Assembly (NCBI GenBank): GCA_049644285.1
Contig: JBARRP010000243.1
Coordinates: forward strand, 22,139-86,138
DNA: 64,000 nt
Direction of reading: 5' to 3'
Source of the DNA: CAVRXT01 sp049644285
GTDB taxonomy: Bacteria; Acidobacteriota; Terriglobia; Acidiferrales; UBA7541
Of this stretch, positions 32,672 through 43,814 are shown piece after piece. The stretch's first letter is position 1, and each line of letters starts with the position of its first letter. The position numbers were made by a program, and so were the translations under genes. Under the pieces are notes generated by a model. The model saw only the letters and a program-made list of their open reading frames with translations. It was not told the DNA's origin and did not search any database.

Positions 32672-33922
32672 ATGTTGTACCTCACACGCAAAACGCCAGT
32701 GCGGAGCGGCCTCCGGCACGCGGCAAACCTCGTGATCCGATGGGTTGTTGCGGCTGTAATCGCGGGAATGCTTCTCATGCCGGGGCGTCTCAATGCACAG
32801 GCGCCCGCCGGGGTTGCGGGGCGCATTGAGGGGAACGACATCACGGTCGAACACCCGGCCGCTGTTGTCCGGGGGCAGTCCGCCGGGGGAGTGTGGGTAG
32901 GGAACGGAAGTATCATCACCGTTCATTCAGGGCAGGCTCGCTTATCTGTTGCCGACGACGGCGCGATCGATATCTGCGGGCCAACGAAGTTCACATTTCT
33001 GGAGACGGGCGGGACAATCACGCTGGCCCTCGAGTTCGGGCGCTTGCGCGTAGCGCTGTCGACCGAAATATCTCTTCAGATCTATACGCCATTCATCACC
33101 GCAACGCCGCTATCAATTGGCGGGGGTGCCCGCGATTTCACGCTGGGGCTTGATCTGAATGGCACCCTCTGCGTCCGGGCGGCTCAGGGAGCGATGCGGC
33201 TGCAACAGCAGTTCACGGGAGAAGATCTCGTGGTTCCCCAAGCCGGTGAATTCTTCATCGGCGCTGGTCTGTTGGTTCCCAACACCGGGACTCCGGGAAG
33301 CTGCCGGTGCGATGTCACGCTGAACCGAGCAAATCCTTCCCAAGCCCCTCCCATTCCGGAAGCGGGGCTAGCGGCTCCGCCTGTCGCAGTTCCGTCGACG
33401 CAAACTGCGCACGGTCAAGAGTCCACGAAATCCACGGCGGCGGCAGGATCGTCCTCGATCGAAAACCCAATGAAGGCCGCCGTCACCGAAAACGGGAAAG
33501 CGGGATCCGCTGTGGCAAAGGAAGAAGCAAGGCAGACGGTTGAATTCAGCGTGCCGGCGAGCGTGAATCAGAACGGGTCAATCGCGCCACCAGCGAAAAA
33601 TGATGCCGCGACCCCAGCGCCCGTCGATCCTGCCATCTGGAAAGTCGTGATGCCGCCGCTCACTTTTTCCGCGGATTCGCCTTACCCGCCGGCTGATCCC
33701 AGCCCAGAGACGATCCTGCTGGTCCGGGAATCGCGCGTGCAACCGGACTGGATTTTCAGCGGTTCTGTCGAGGCCCCTGCTGTCGCGCTGGCGAACGAGA
33801 AACCTCAGCCGGTCCTCATTGCGGAGAAGAGCCCCGCGAAGAAACCAGGCTTCTGGACGAAGCTGAAGAGATTCCTGAGCGGCGAACCTGCTGGGTGTGA
33901 AGGCACCGGCTGCGCGGACTAA
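32672..33922 (+). CDS. Secreted FecR-like/beta-domain protein
   Basis: A 416-residue exported protein. The signal peptide is at residues about 23-44 (VVAAVIAGMLLMPGRLNAQA). Residues about 60-210 resemble a FecR-type beta domain (VVRGQSAGGVWVGNGSIITV; ARLSVADDGAIDICGPTKFT). Two Cys-containing segments follow (PGSCRCDVTL, and the C-terminal GEPAGCEGTGCAD). The middle is Ala/Pro/Ser-rich and disordered. No sigma-factor partner is adjacent, so classical FecR signalling is not supported. It is divergent from the DUF374 gene with overlapping promoters, and its end lies 6 bases from the convergent ETF-QO stop. Confidence 0.7.
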   Translation: MLYLTRKTPVRSGLRHAANLVIRWVVAAVIAGMLLMPGRLNAQAPAGVAGRIEGNDITVEHPAAVVRGQSAGGVWVGNGSIITVHSGQARLSVADDGAIDICGPTKFTFLETGGTITLALEFGRLRVALSTEISLQIYTPFITATPLSIGGGARDFTLGLDLNGTLCVRAAQGAMRLQQQFTGEDLVVPQAGEFFIGAGLLVPNTGTPGSCRCDVTLNRANPSQAPPIPEAGLAAPPVAVPSTQTAHGQESTKSTAAAGSSSIENPMKAAVTENGKAGSAVAKEEARQTVEFSVPASVNQNGSIAPPAKNDAATPAPVDPAIWKVVMPPLTFSADSPYPPADPSPETILLVRESRVQPDWIFSGSVEAPAVALANEKPQPVLIAEKSPAKKPGFWTKLKRFLSGEPAGCEGTGCAD

Positions 33923-33928
33923 CCGACC

Positions 33929-35596
33929 TTACATCCCTTCGTAATTCGGTCCTCCGCCACCTTCAGGCGGAATCCAGTTAATGATCTGGTAGGGATCGGC
34001 GATGTCGCACGTCTTGCAATGCACGCAATTGGAGGCATTGATCTTCAAGCGCAGCACGCCCTTCTCCATACCCATCTCGTAAACGGCTGCCGGACAAAAA
34101 TACTGGCAGGGATTGCCATACTCCCGCACGCAGCGATCCGAGCAAATGCTTGGATCGAGAACGACCAGATGGCACGGCTGGTCTTCTTCATGTCGCGTTC
34201 CGGAGTGGTAGACGTCGGTTAACCGATCGAAGGTCAGGACGCCATCGCCTTTGAAACGCGCCGACTGGTCCACGAGCGTGCGACTCCGATTCAACTGGTG
34301 ATACTCCTCATGACCTGCCTTCGCGCGCATGGGGTCGATGAGGCCGCGCCCGCCCGTGACGAATTGAACGGCCGTGTGTGCCAGCCCGATCCACAGTCCG
34401 TGCTGGTAAGCTTGGTGGAAATTCCTGACGGCCCACAGCTCTTTCTTGATCCAGCTTGACTCGACCTTCTTCTGGAAAACAGAGAGTGTCTTGGCAGAAG
34501 TGTCATTTGCGCAGAGGGCTTCGTAGATTGTCTCCGCCGCCAGCATCCCTCCTTTGATGGCGGTATGAATTCCTTTGAGGCGCTGCGCATTCAGAAAACT
34601 TCCCGAATCGCCGATGATCAGCCCGCCACCCAGGTAATTGCGAGGCATCGAATACCACCCACCGGTGGGCACGGTCTTCGCGCCATAGCGCACGAGCTTG
34701 CCGCCTTCGAGGATGCGCTTCACAAATGGATGAGTCTTGTATTTCTGAAAAGCCTCGTGAGGATCGAAAAGCGGGTCGTGGTATTCCAGGCCGATGACGA
34801 GGCCGAGAGAAACGCGATTGTCGCGCATCCCATAGACCCAGCCACCACCGTACATGCTGGAATCGAGCGGCCAGCCCAACGTGTGTGCCACGTAGCCGGT
34901 ATCGATTCGGCCGGACTGGACATCCCAGAGTTCCTTGATGCCGACGGAATACACCTGCGGATTCAGCCCATCGAGTTTGAGGCGACTGACCAAATCCTTA
35001 GTGAGAGAGCCGCGCGAGCCCTCGGCGAGCACGGTGACGCGCGCGCGAAGTTCGTAGCCGGGTGTGAAGTTGTCCTTGGGCTTGCCATTTTTATCGACGC
35101 CTTTGTCTTCCGTGATCACTCCCGCGATACCGCCGTTTTCATAGATCAAGCTCGCACCGGCGAACTGGGTGAAGACGTTGACACCCGTCTTTTCCACGAG
35201 GCCGCCCATCCACTTCACCAGCTTGTTGAGGGAAACGACGTAGTTGCCATGGTTCCGCAACGGCGGAGGCGTAATCGGGAGTTTCCAAGCGCGGCTCGAG
35301 GTCATAAAATAAGCAGCGTCGCCGGTAACAGGAGTGTCGAGCGGAGCGGACTTTTCAAAATCAGGAACCAGTTCGCACAATCCGCGCGGGTCCATGATTG
35401 CGCCCGAGAGTTGATGCGCGCCGAGTTCCCGCGCTTTTTCGAGAACGTAGATATTTTCGGTGGAGAGCGAAGGGGAGCGTCCGGCCTGATTGTGCTGTTC
35501 GATCAGTTTCGCGAGATGGAGGGCACAGGCCAAGCCACCCGGTCCGGCGCCGACGATGAGAACATCCGCTTCGAGTCTTTCGCGTTCAACGGCCAC
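33929..35596 (-). CDS. Electron-transfer flavoprotein:ubiquinone oxidoreductase
   Basis: Transfers electrons from ETF to membrane quinone. A FAD-binding GxGxxG (DVLIVGAGPGGLACAL) begins the 555-residue protein. GTVPTGGWYSMPRNYLGGGL-like text (actual KTVPTGGWYSMPRNYLGGGL) and IGDSGSFLNAQRLKGIHTAI are family hallmarks. The C-terminal ferredoxin-like domain has Cys ligands in CSDRCVREYGNPCQYFCP and NCVHCKTCDI. It starts at GTG without a strong ribosome site. It lies about 3 kb from etfBA on the same strand, with the ADOP permease gene between. Confidence 0.94.
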   Translation of the reverse strand: MAVERERLEADVLIVGAGPGGLACALHLAKLIEQHNQAGRSPSLSTENIYVLEKARELGAHQLSGAIMDPRGLCELVPDFEKSAPLDTPVTGDAAYFMTSSRAWKLPITPPPLRNHGNYVVSLNKLVKWMGGLVEKTGVNVFTQFAGASLIYENGGIAGVITEDKGVDKNGKPKDNFTPGYELRARVTVLAEGSRGSLTKDLVSRLKLDGLNPQVYSVGIKELWDVQSGRIDTGYVAHTLGWPLDSSMYGGGWVYGMRDNRVSLGLVIGLEYHDPLFDPHEAFQKYKTHPFVKRILEGGKLVRYGAKTVPTGGWYSMPRNYLGGGLIIGDSGSFLNAQRLKGIHTAIKGGMLAAETIYEALCANDTSAKTLSVFQKKVESSWIKKELWAVRNFHQAYQHGLWIGLAHTAVQFVTGGRGLIDPMRAKAGHEEYHQLNRSRTLVDQSARFKGDGVLTFDRLTDVYHSGTRHEEDQPCHLVVLDPSICSDRCVREYGNPCQYFCPAAVYEMGMEKGVLRLKINASNCVHCKTCDIADPYQIINWIPPEGGGGPNYEGM

Positions 35597-35660
35597 GCGG
35601 CCATTCTAGCAGAAGGGTCTCGAAGGCAGTGGCGGTCGCGAAGAGATCGGGGAATTGTAG

Positions 35661-35699
35661 CTCAGGTCCCCCCGACGATTTGTGCCGGGATGACCTGAG
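35661..35699. repeat. Hairpin in the gap upstream of ETF-QO
   Basis: CTCAGGT (35661-35667) pairs with ACCTGAG (35693-35699), and inside it CCCG (35671-35674) can pair with CGGG (35686-35689) around ACGATTTGTGC. It lies between the ETF-QO start and the end of the ADOP gene on the same strand. It may be a terminator without a T-run or a small repeat; no second copy is seen in the window. Confidence 0.4.
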
Positions 35700-35750
35700 G
35701 GCTTGGCTCACATCAGCGCCGGCACGATCAGCTGGAGTTACAGACACATT

Positions 35751-38213
<2,463 letters not shown>

Positions 38214-38643
38214 GATGTTTTCTCTTTCCAACGCCCCTGATACCTTTGCACTCTCCGCACTCTTGCGCCGAGACTTGGGGCTCTCAGCATTCGGCCGTCA
38301 GCGCTCAGCAAGCAATGCCAGCCCCTTCGAGGCGCAACCACTGCCGCGCCGCATCAACTTGGTCAGGGGGCGCTCTTACGAACGCCTGGTAGCGCAGCGA
38401 CCAGCATCCGGATACCGTATCGAACGTCTTGTCAGAGCGTTTCCATTTAGGCCCACCCAAGAACTCTAGACGTCGCGGCCAGGCGTGCGAATCACACCTG
38501 GTCTTTGTCCGTGCGGCAGTTCTCTTGCCAGGGCCGAGAGATGCTAAGCCTCGATGTTTCTGTAGCATAGTGGAGGTTTAAGCGGTGGAGATGCGCGCGG
38601 CATGCCCGGTTGTGGGAGGGGTCGTGGCGAAACCGGACACGCC
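38214..38643. other. Intergenic region between ADOP gene and etfA
   Basis: About 430 bases with no recognisable gene. A minus-strand open frame (38305-38568, 87 codons) reads RYQAFVRAPPDQVDAARQWL near its end. It has no family match I know, no ribosome site and biased Arg/Pro composition, so I do not call it. It must contain the ADOP promoter. No hairpin or repeat stands out. Confidence 0.5.
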
Positions 38644-39633
38644 TTAGGTTGGTTTGGATTTCTCGAGTTCCTCTGTTAGCGCGGGTATGATTTCGAAGAG
38701 GTCGCCCACGATACCATAATCGGCAATTTCGAAAATGGGAGCGTTCTGATCCTTGTTGATCGCGACGATCGTGCGTGAGCCTTTCATTCCCACCACGTGT
38801 TGGATCGCGCCGCTGATTCCGACCGCCAAGTACAGTTTCGGGGCGACGGTCTGGCCCGAGCTACCGATTTGGCGCTCCATGGGCAGCCAACCCTCGTCGC
38901 AGATGGGGCGCGAGGCAGCCAATTCGGCGCCGAGGGCTTTCGCCAACTTCTCAGCCATCGGAATATTCTCGGGCGCCTTAATTCCGCGGCCGATCGAAAC
39001 CAGGATAGGCGCCTGGGTGAGATCAACCGCTTGTTTTGCCTCGCGGAAGAGCTCGAGCGGCTTGGTGCGAATCTGCTCGGGCTCGAGCTGGATGCTTACC
39101 GAGCTGACCGGCGCCTTGCCTCCCTGCCGCGGAACCACCAAGTCGGCGCGAAACGCCCCGGCCTGGAATGTCGCCACCCACGGCGCCGAGCCCTCGAAGA
39201 CGACGTCGGCGGCCGTGCGTCCCTGGAACATCTGGCGGACGAAAATCAATTTGCCATTTTCGTAGCGATACGCGATGCAATCTCCAATCATTCCTTTGCC
39301 GAGCGAAGCGGCCAGCTTGGCGGCGAAATCGCGGACCTGATACGTATGCGGCAAAAGGACGAGATCCGCCTGCGCCGATTCGAGCACTTGGCGAAGCGCA
39401 ATCGTGAAAGCGTCAGGAGTGTATTTCTCGAGAAGGTCGTTCTCGACTAGCAGGACCTCATCGAGTTGAGAGCCTGCCAGTTCGTCGGCGAGCCCCGCGA
39501 CACCCTTTCCGATGACGACACCCGCGAGCGTGCCCCTTGTCTGCTGGGCGATTTGCTGTGCCGCCGCCAGGGTTTCAAAGCTGACCTTGTTCCATTTGCC
39601 TTCGCGCTGTTCGGTGATTAGAAGAATCTTCAT
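38644..39633 (-). CDS. etfA: Electron-transfer flavoprotein alpha subunit
   Basis: Accepts electrons from acyl-CoA dehydrogenases together with EtfB. The 329 residues show the FAD-binding C-terminal part: ASRPICDEGWLPMERQIGSS, then GQTVAPKLYLAVGISGAIQH, and finally NKDQNAPIFEIADYGIVGDL. These are the standard EtfA motifs. It follows etfB with a 100-base gap holding a REP-like palindrome. The N-terminus MKILLITEQREGKW is typical. Confidence 0.95.
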   Translation of the reverse strand: MKILLITEQREGKWNKVSFETLAAAQQIAQQTRGTLAGVVIGKGVAGLADELAGSQLDEVLLVENDLLEKYTPDAFTIALRQVLESAQADLVLLPHTYQVRDFAAKLAASLGKGMIGDCIAYRYENGKLIFVRQMFQGRTAADVVFEGSAPWVATFQAGAFRADLVVPRQGGKAPVSSVSIQLEPEQIRTKPLELFREAKQAVDLTQAPILVSIGRGIKAPENIPMAEKLAKALGAELAASRPICDEGWLPMERQIGSSGQTVAPKLYLAVGISGAIQHVVGMKGSRTIVAINKDQNAPIFEIADYGIVGDLFEIIPALTEELEKSKPT

Positions 39634-39671
39634 CGGTCAGTCCATCTCGAACCGATCGGAATCCAAAAATC

Positions 39672-39705
39672 CCCGCCTATGAAGAGGCGGGCTACAACGC
39701 CGGCG
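39672..39705. repeat. REP-like palindrome with CTACAACGCCGGCG tail, copy 2
   Basis: Stem CCCGCCT (39672-39678) and AGGCGGG (39685-39691) around ATGAAG, followed by CTACAACGCCGGCG. The tail is identical to that at 15839-15872 and the stem is a compensated variant. It lies inside the etfB-etfA operon gap. Confidence 0.6.
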
Positions 39706-39732
39706 CCGCAACGCCATCTGGAAAACGCTGCG

Positions 39733-40503
39733 TTAAAGAACGCGCGCTTCATGCTTCAGCTTCTCCACCAGCTTTGCTGCGACTTCTTTCGCCGTGCCGG
39801 TCAGGAATTCCGTCTTCTTCGTTTTGTGTGGAACGTAAATTCGCTCGACCCGTTCCGTGGGAGTGTCTTGCACGCCCAGCGAAGCGCGCGGGATCGCCGC
39901 AATTTCTTTTTTCTTTGCTGCCATGATGCCTTTCAAGGTGGCGTAGCGCGGCTTGTTAATCCCGGACTGAATCGTAAGGACAGCTGGCAGCGGCAGCTCA
40001 ACCCATTGGAACCATCCCGCTTCAAGCTCGCGCTTCAGGCGCATCCTTCCGTCTTGCACTTCGATCGACATGATAATCGTCGCGTGCGGCCGCCCGAGTA
40101 GCTCGGCGAGAAGGACACCCGTTTGGCCGAATCCTTGGTCATCGCTCTGGAGGCCGGTCAGGATCAGGTCGAAATTCTCTTTTTCGGTCGCTGCGGCGAT
40201 CGAACGGGCCGAGGCCAGCGGGTCAAGCCGGAAAAACTGGTCATCGGTGACGTGGATCCCACGGTCGGCCCCCTTGGCCAGCGCTTCCTTGATCGTTTGC
40301 TTCACCCGCTCGGGGCCCATGGAGATCGCGACAACTTCTCCGCCATGCTTTTCCTTCAGGCGCAGGGCTTCCTCAAGCGCGTAGCTGTCAGGCTCATTTG
40401 TTTCAAAGCCGATGTCCGACTCGCGAATCCACGCGGTGCCCTCGGAAATCGCCAGCGGCGCATCCTTTGCCGGAACCTGCTTCACGCAAACGCCTATCTT
40501 CAA
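39733..40503 (-). CDS. etfB: Electron-transfer flavoprotein beta subunit
   Basis: Partner of EtfA; binds AMP and docks dehydrogenases. The 256-residue protein begins LKIGVCVKQVPAKDAPLAIS and has the DLILTGLQSDDQGFGQTGVL motif and LPAVLTIQSGINKPRYATLK segment of EtfB. TTG 40503 is chosen because GGAGGTG lies just upstream; a further in-frame start at 40515 lies inside that ribosome site. etfA follows downstream on the same strand. Confidence 0.94.
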   Translation of the reverse strand: MKIGVCVKQVPAKDAPLAISEGTAWIRESDIGFETNEPDSYALEEALRLKEKHGGEVVAISMGPERVKQTIKEALAKGADRGIHVTDDQFFRLDPLASARSIAAATEKENFDLILTGLQSDDQGFGQTGVLLAELLGRPHATIIMSIEVQDGRMRLKRELEAGWFQWVELPLPAVLTIQSGINKPRYATLKGIMAAKKKEIAAIPRASLGVQDTPTERVERIYVPHKTKKTEFLTGTAKEVAAKLVEKLKHEARVL

Positions 40504-40555
40504 GAACACCTCCAAGGCAGTTATGAGGGGCTAGATCATGAATACGTGCTTGCAA

Positions 40556-40575
40556 GGGCGTATTGCTGTACGCCC
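40556..40575. repeat. Intergenic palindrome related to the 17408-17440 element
   Basis: GGGCGTA-TTGCTG-TACGCCC followed by CTAC. The arms and the CTAC tail resemble GGGCACGACATGTCGTGCCC-CTAC after mreD. It lies between fabF and etfB. Confidence 0.5.
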
Positions 40576-40603
40576 CTACGAAAAACAGCGACCAAACCTC
40601 TGA

Positions 40604-41848
40604 TCAGCGGCCTTCCCAGCGCTTGAATAGCAGCGACGCATTCGTCCCACCGAAACCGAACGAATTCGACAGAGCGTAATTGACTGCCGTCTTTCGCGCC
40701 TTGTTTGGGACGTAGTCCAAATCGCAAGCGGGATCGGGATTCTCGTAGTTGATCGTGGGCGGCACGATTTGATCGCGGATCGCCAGCACGCTGATCCCTG
40801 CCTCGAGCCCGCCAGCGCCGCCGAGCAGATGCCCGGTCATCGATTTCGTCGAGCTTATGGCAATTTTCTTGGCGCGGTCGCCGAATGCCCTTTTGAGCGC
40901 AATAGTCTCGATCGCATCTCCGATCGGTGTCGAAGTGCCGTGCGCGTTTACATAATCGACGACATCGGGAGGAACCTTGGCGTCTTTAAGCGTCGCAAGC
41001 GTGACTCGGTACGCCCCATCCCCCTCCTCGGCCGGCTGCGTGATGTGGTAAGCGTCGCCGGACATGCCGTAGCCGGCCACCTCGGCAATGATCGGGGCGT
41101 TGCGGCGCTGCGCACGCTCGAGCGATTCGAGAATCAGTACGCCGGCGCCCTCGCCGACGACAAAGCCGTCCCGAGCGGCATCGAAAGGTCGACTCGCCCG
41201 TGTCGGCTCGTCATTGCGCGTCGAAAGCGCTCTCATCGCCGCAAAGCCCCCGACGCCCATTGGGGTAATAGAAGCTTCCGCGCCTCCTGCAATCATGACT
41301 TCCGCATCGCAGCGCTGGATGATTTTGTAGGCGTCGCCGATCGCATGCGCCGATGCCGAGCAGGCTGTGGCGGTGGCCGAATTCGGCCCGCGCGCACCGT
41401 ATCGAATGGAAACGTGCCCCGAGGCGAGATTTACGATGGCCGCGGGAATGAAGAAGGGGGAGATCTTTCCAGGTCCTCCTTGCAAGAACTTGGAATGTTC
41501 GCGTTCGATGACGTCGAATCCGCCGATGCCCGAAGAAATATAAACGCCGGTCGAGTCGGCAATTTCTGGAGTGACCTGGAGGCCAGACATCCGCACCGCA
41601 AAATCAGAAGCGGCCATCGCCAGCTGGATGAACCGCCCCATTTTCTTGACTTCTTTTTTCTCCACCCAGTTCAGTGGATCAAAATTGCGGACCTCGCCCG
41701 CGATGCGGCAATCGAACCCGGTGGCATCGAACCCGGTGATTGGACCAATCCCGCTCTTGCCTGCGAGCAGGTTTTGCCACACCTCCTCGGTCCCAATCCC
41801 GCATCCACAGACCAAGCCGACTCCGGTGACAACGACTCGCCGGTTCAA
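40604..41848 (-). CDS. fabF: 3-oxoacyl-[ACP] synthase II
   Basis: Elongating condensing enzyme of fatty-acid synthesis. The Cys-His-His triad is in TATACSASAHAIGDAYKII, VNAHGTSTPIGD and GHLLGGAGGLEAGI; the 414 residues are full length. It starts at TTG with AGGAG about ten bases upstream. It is the last gene of the fab operon, following acpP by 39 bases, and is typical KAS II (not FabB) by its length and motifs. Confidence 0.95.
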   Translation of the reverse strand: MNRRVVVTGVGLVCGCGIGTEEVWQNLLAGKSGIGPITGFDATGFDCRIAGEVRNFDPLNWVEKKEVKKMGRFIQLAMAASDFAVRMSGLQVTPEIADSTGVYISSGIGGFDVIEREHSKFLQGGPGKISPFFIPAAIVNLASGHVSIRYGARGPNSATATACSASAHAIGDAYKIIQRCDAEVMIAGGAEASITPMGVGGFAAMRALSTRNDEPTRASRPFDAARDGFVVGEGAGVLILESLERAQRRNAPIIAEVAGYGMSGDAYHITQPAEEGDGAYRVTLATLKDAKVPPDVVDYVNAHGTSTPIGDAIETIALKRAFGDRAKKIAISSTKSMTGHLLGGAGGLEAGISVLAIRDQIVPPTINYENPDPACDLDYVPNKARKTAVNYALSNSFGFGGTNASLLFKRWEGR

Positions 41849-41887
41849 GGAAACGTTTCTCCTGTTTGGAAGGTGGCGACCGGCCGA

Positions 41888-42133
41888 CTACTTCTTCGCC
41901 TGGGCGTGCTTCTCGATGTAGGCGATGGCGTCCTTCACGGTGGTAATTTTTTCGGCGTCCTCGTCCGGGATCTCGATGCCGAAGGCCTCTTCGAAAGCCA
42001 TTACCAGCTCGACCGTATCGAGCGAGTCGGCACCCAAGTCATCGACAAACGAAGCGGTCGGAGTCACTTCGCCCTCATCCACACCGAGCTGCTCGACAAT
42101 AATCTGCTTCACGCGTTCTTCGACGCTGGCCAT
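41888..42133 (-). CDS. acpP: Acyl carrier protein
   Basis: An acidic 81-residue carrier. The Ser that takes 4'-phosphopantetheine is in DDLGADSLDTVELVMAFEE. It carries acyl chains between Fab enzymes and is activated by AcpS, whose gene is at 60.4 kb. GGAGGGAGA lies upstream of ATG. It sits between map and fabF. Confidence 0.96.
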   Translation of the reverse strand: MASVEERVKQIIVEQLGVDEGEVTPTASFVDDLGADSLDTVELVMAFEEAFGIEIPDEDAEKITTVKDAIAYIEKHAQAKK

Positions 42134-42297
42134 TCAGTCTTCTCCCTCCGATATTCGAGATCGGCGGCCGCGGCGCACCCGGCCCGCGCGGCAATCCTGC
42201 CCCCAAAGAACCTGCCCATTCTAAGCGCCGCCTCCTGCCGGGTCAACCTTTCGAAGTTCGCTAGTTCGCTGACGATTCCACCACACAGCAAGCGGGT

Positions 42298-43036
42298 CTA
42301 GGCTGCCGTGAGAATGATAGGTGCGCTTTCCGTGATCACAATCGTGTGCTCGAAGTGCGCTGAAAGGCTGCCAGCCGCCGTGCGCTCCGTCCAGCCATCG
42401 GCTGCGGTCACCGATTCCTCGCTGCCCGTGGAAATAATTGGCTCGACCGTGAGGACAAGCCCGGAAGTCAACCTCTGCCGAGCCAGCGGATCGTTGTAAT
42501 TCGGCACGCTCGGAGGTTCGTGGATGACTCGCCCGATTCCGTGCCCGCCGAGACCGCGAATTACCAAGAAGCCGCTTCACTTCGCGCTCGACTGCTCGCC
42601 CAATCTCATTGACCCGGTGATGCGCCCGCGCGACCCGCATCGCCTGCTGGAATGCTCGTTCCGCGCAAGAAATCAGCCGGCGGGCCTCATCCGAGACCGG
42701 CTCGACCGGCAGTGTCACCGCGGCATCCGCCATGTAGCCGTTTTTCTCGAAGGTGACATCGAGCTTGACGAGATCGCCGGGACGCACTTGCCTGCGATCA
42801 GGAATGCCGTGTACCGCCTCGTCATTCAAGCTGATGCAAACTTCCCCCGGAAAGCCGTAGACGAGGACGGGCGCCGAGCGCGCACCGTTTTCTCTCATGA
42901 CCTTTGCCCCAATCCCAGCGAGTTCGGCGGTCGTCACGCCTGCGCGCACCTGCTCCGCCATGGCGCGCAGCGCCAGACCGCAGATGCGGCCGACCTCTTT
43001 CAGGGCCAGCAGTTCTTCATACGATTGAATTGACAT
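42298..43036 (-). pseudogene. map: Type I methionine aminopeptidase, frameshifted
   Basis: The N-terminal frame (43036 to about 42571) carries the start MSIQSYEELLALKEVGRICG, the VLVYGFPGEVCISLNDEAVHGIP metal/substrate His segment and GDLVKLDVTFEKNGYMADAA. At about 42570-42576 (AAGCGGCTTC) it leaves frame. The second frame carries GLGGHGIGRVIHEPPSVPNY, LTVEPIISTG and FEHTIVITESAP, the remaining metal ligands, and ends TAG 42298. The shift is +1 (equivalent to -2 or -5); a 5-base loss between CGGC repeats would restore normal family length. The enzyme removes initiator Met. It is either a sequence error or loss, and another map copy would be expected elsewhere. Confidence 0.85.
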
Positions 43037-43063
43037 TCCGGCTCCTCGCTTACAATCCGAGTA

Positions 43064-43810
43064 TCAGCCCATGTACACTCCGCCGTTGACATTGAGGACG
43101 TGTCCGGTGATATAGGCAGCCTCGTCGCTCGCAAGGAAAACGATGGCCGCCGCCACCTCCCCGTCCGTACCCATTCGTCCGAGCGGAATCCGCGCCATCA
43201 TCTGGTCTTTTACCGCTTGAGAGAGTGGCTCCGTCATCGGTGTGGCAATGAAACCGGGCGCAATGGCGTTCACGGTGATGTTGCGCGAAGCGACCTCGAC
43301 TGCAATCGCGCGCGTGAGCCCGATCAGTCCTGCTTTCGCGGCGACGTAGTTTGCCTGGCCGGCGTTGCCCGTCTCCGCAACGACCGAGGTGATGTTTATT
43401 ATGCGCCCGGAGCGCTGCCGCAGCATCGTTCCGAGCGCTTGCTGGATGCAGAGGTGCGCTCCAGTAAGATTCGTGCGCAGAACTGTCTCCCAATCTTCCA
43501 TCTTCATGCGAATGGCCAGAGCGTCGCGCGTGACTGCCGCGTTGTTGACGAGGATATCGAGCTTTCCGAACCGGCTGACTACCTGCTGGAACCCGGCCTT
43601 TACCTGCGCCGCGTCGGCTACGTCCATGGGAACAGACACAGCCTCGCCGCCAGCCGCTTTCACTTCGTTCACCAGCGATTCGAGCTTTTCCGCATTTCGC
43701 GCCACCGCCGCGACGTGGGCTCCAGCGGCCACGAGCGTCAGCGCCGTCGCCCGTCCGATCCCCTGGGACGCACCAGTGACGATGGCAACTCTGTCCTTGA
43801 GGGAGAACAT
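43064..43810 (-). CDS. fabG: 3-oxoacyl-[ACP] reductase
   Basis: SDR-family ketoreductase of 248 residues. The NADPH site is IVTGASQGIGRATALTL; the NNAAVTRD motif and the Ser/Tyr/Lys centre in ITSVVAETGNAGQANYVAAK are present. It reduces 3-oxoacyl-ACP. Usual active site spacing is kept. It is followed by 27 bases and then the map frame, and is preceded by fabD with 4 bases between. Confidence 0.94.
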   Translation of the reverse strand: MFSLKDRVAIVTGASQGIGRATALTLVAAGAHVAAVARNAEKLESLVNEVKAAGGEAVSVPMDVADAAQVKAGFQQVVSRFGKLDILVNNAAVTRDALAIRMKMEDWETVLRTNLTGAHLCIQQALGTMLRQRSGRIINITSVVAETGNAGQANYVAAKAGLIGLTRAIAVEVASRNITVNAIAPGFIATPMTEPLSQAVKDQMMARIPLGRMGTDGEVAAAIVFLASDEAAYITGHVLNVNGGVYMG

Positions 43811-43814
43811 TCGG

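Noticed and set aside
34565..35698. 377-codon plus-strand open frame opposite ETF-QO
   Set aside because: Entirely antisense to a conserved enzyme; no domain and no ribosome site.
38305..38568. 87-codon minus-strand frame between the ADOP gene and etfA
   Set aside because: No family, no ribosome site and biased composition; a transposase remnant was considered but no motif supports it.
40769..42301. 510-codon plus-strand open frame opposite fabF and acpP
   Set aside because: It is antisense to two strongly conserved genes, has Arg/His-rich composition and no recognisable motif; typical high-GC shadow.
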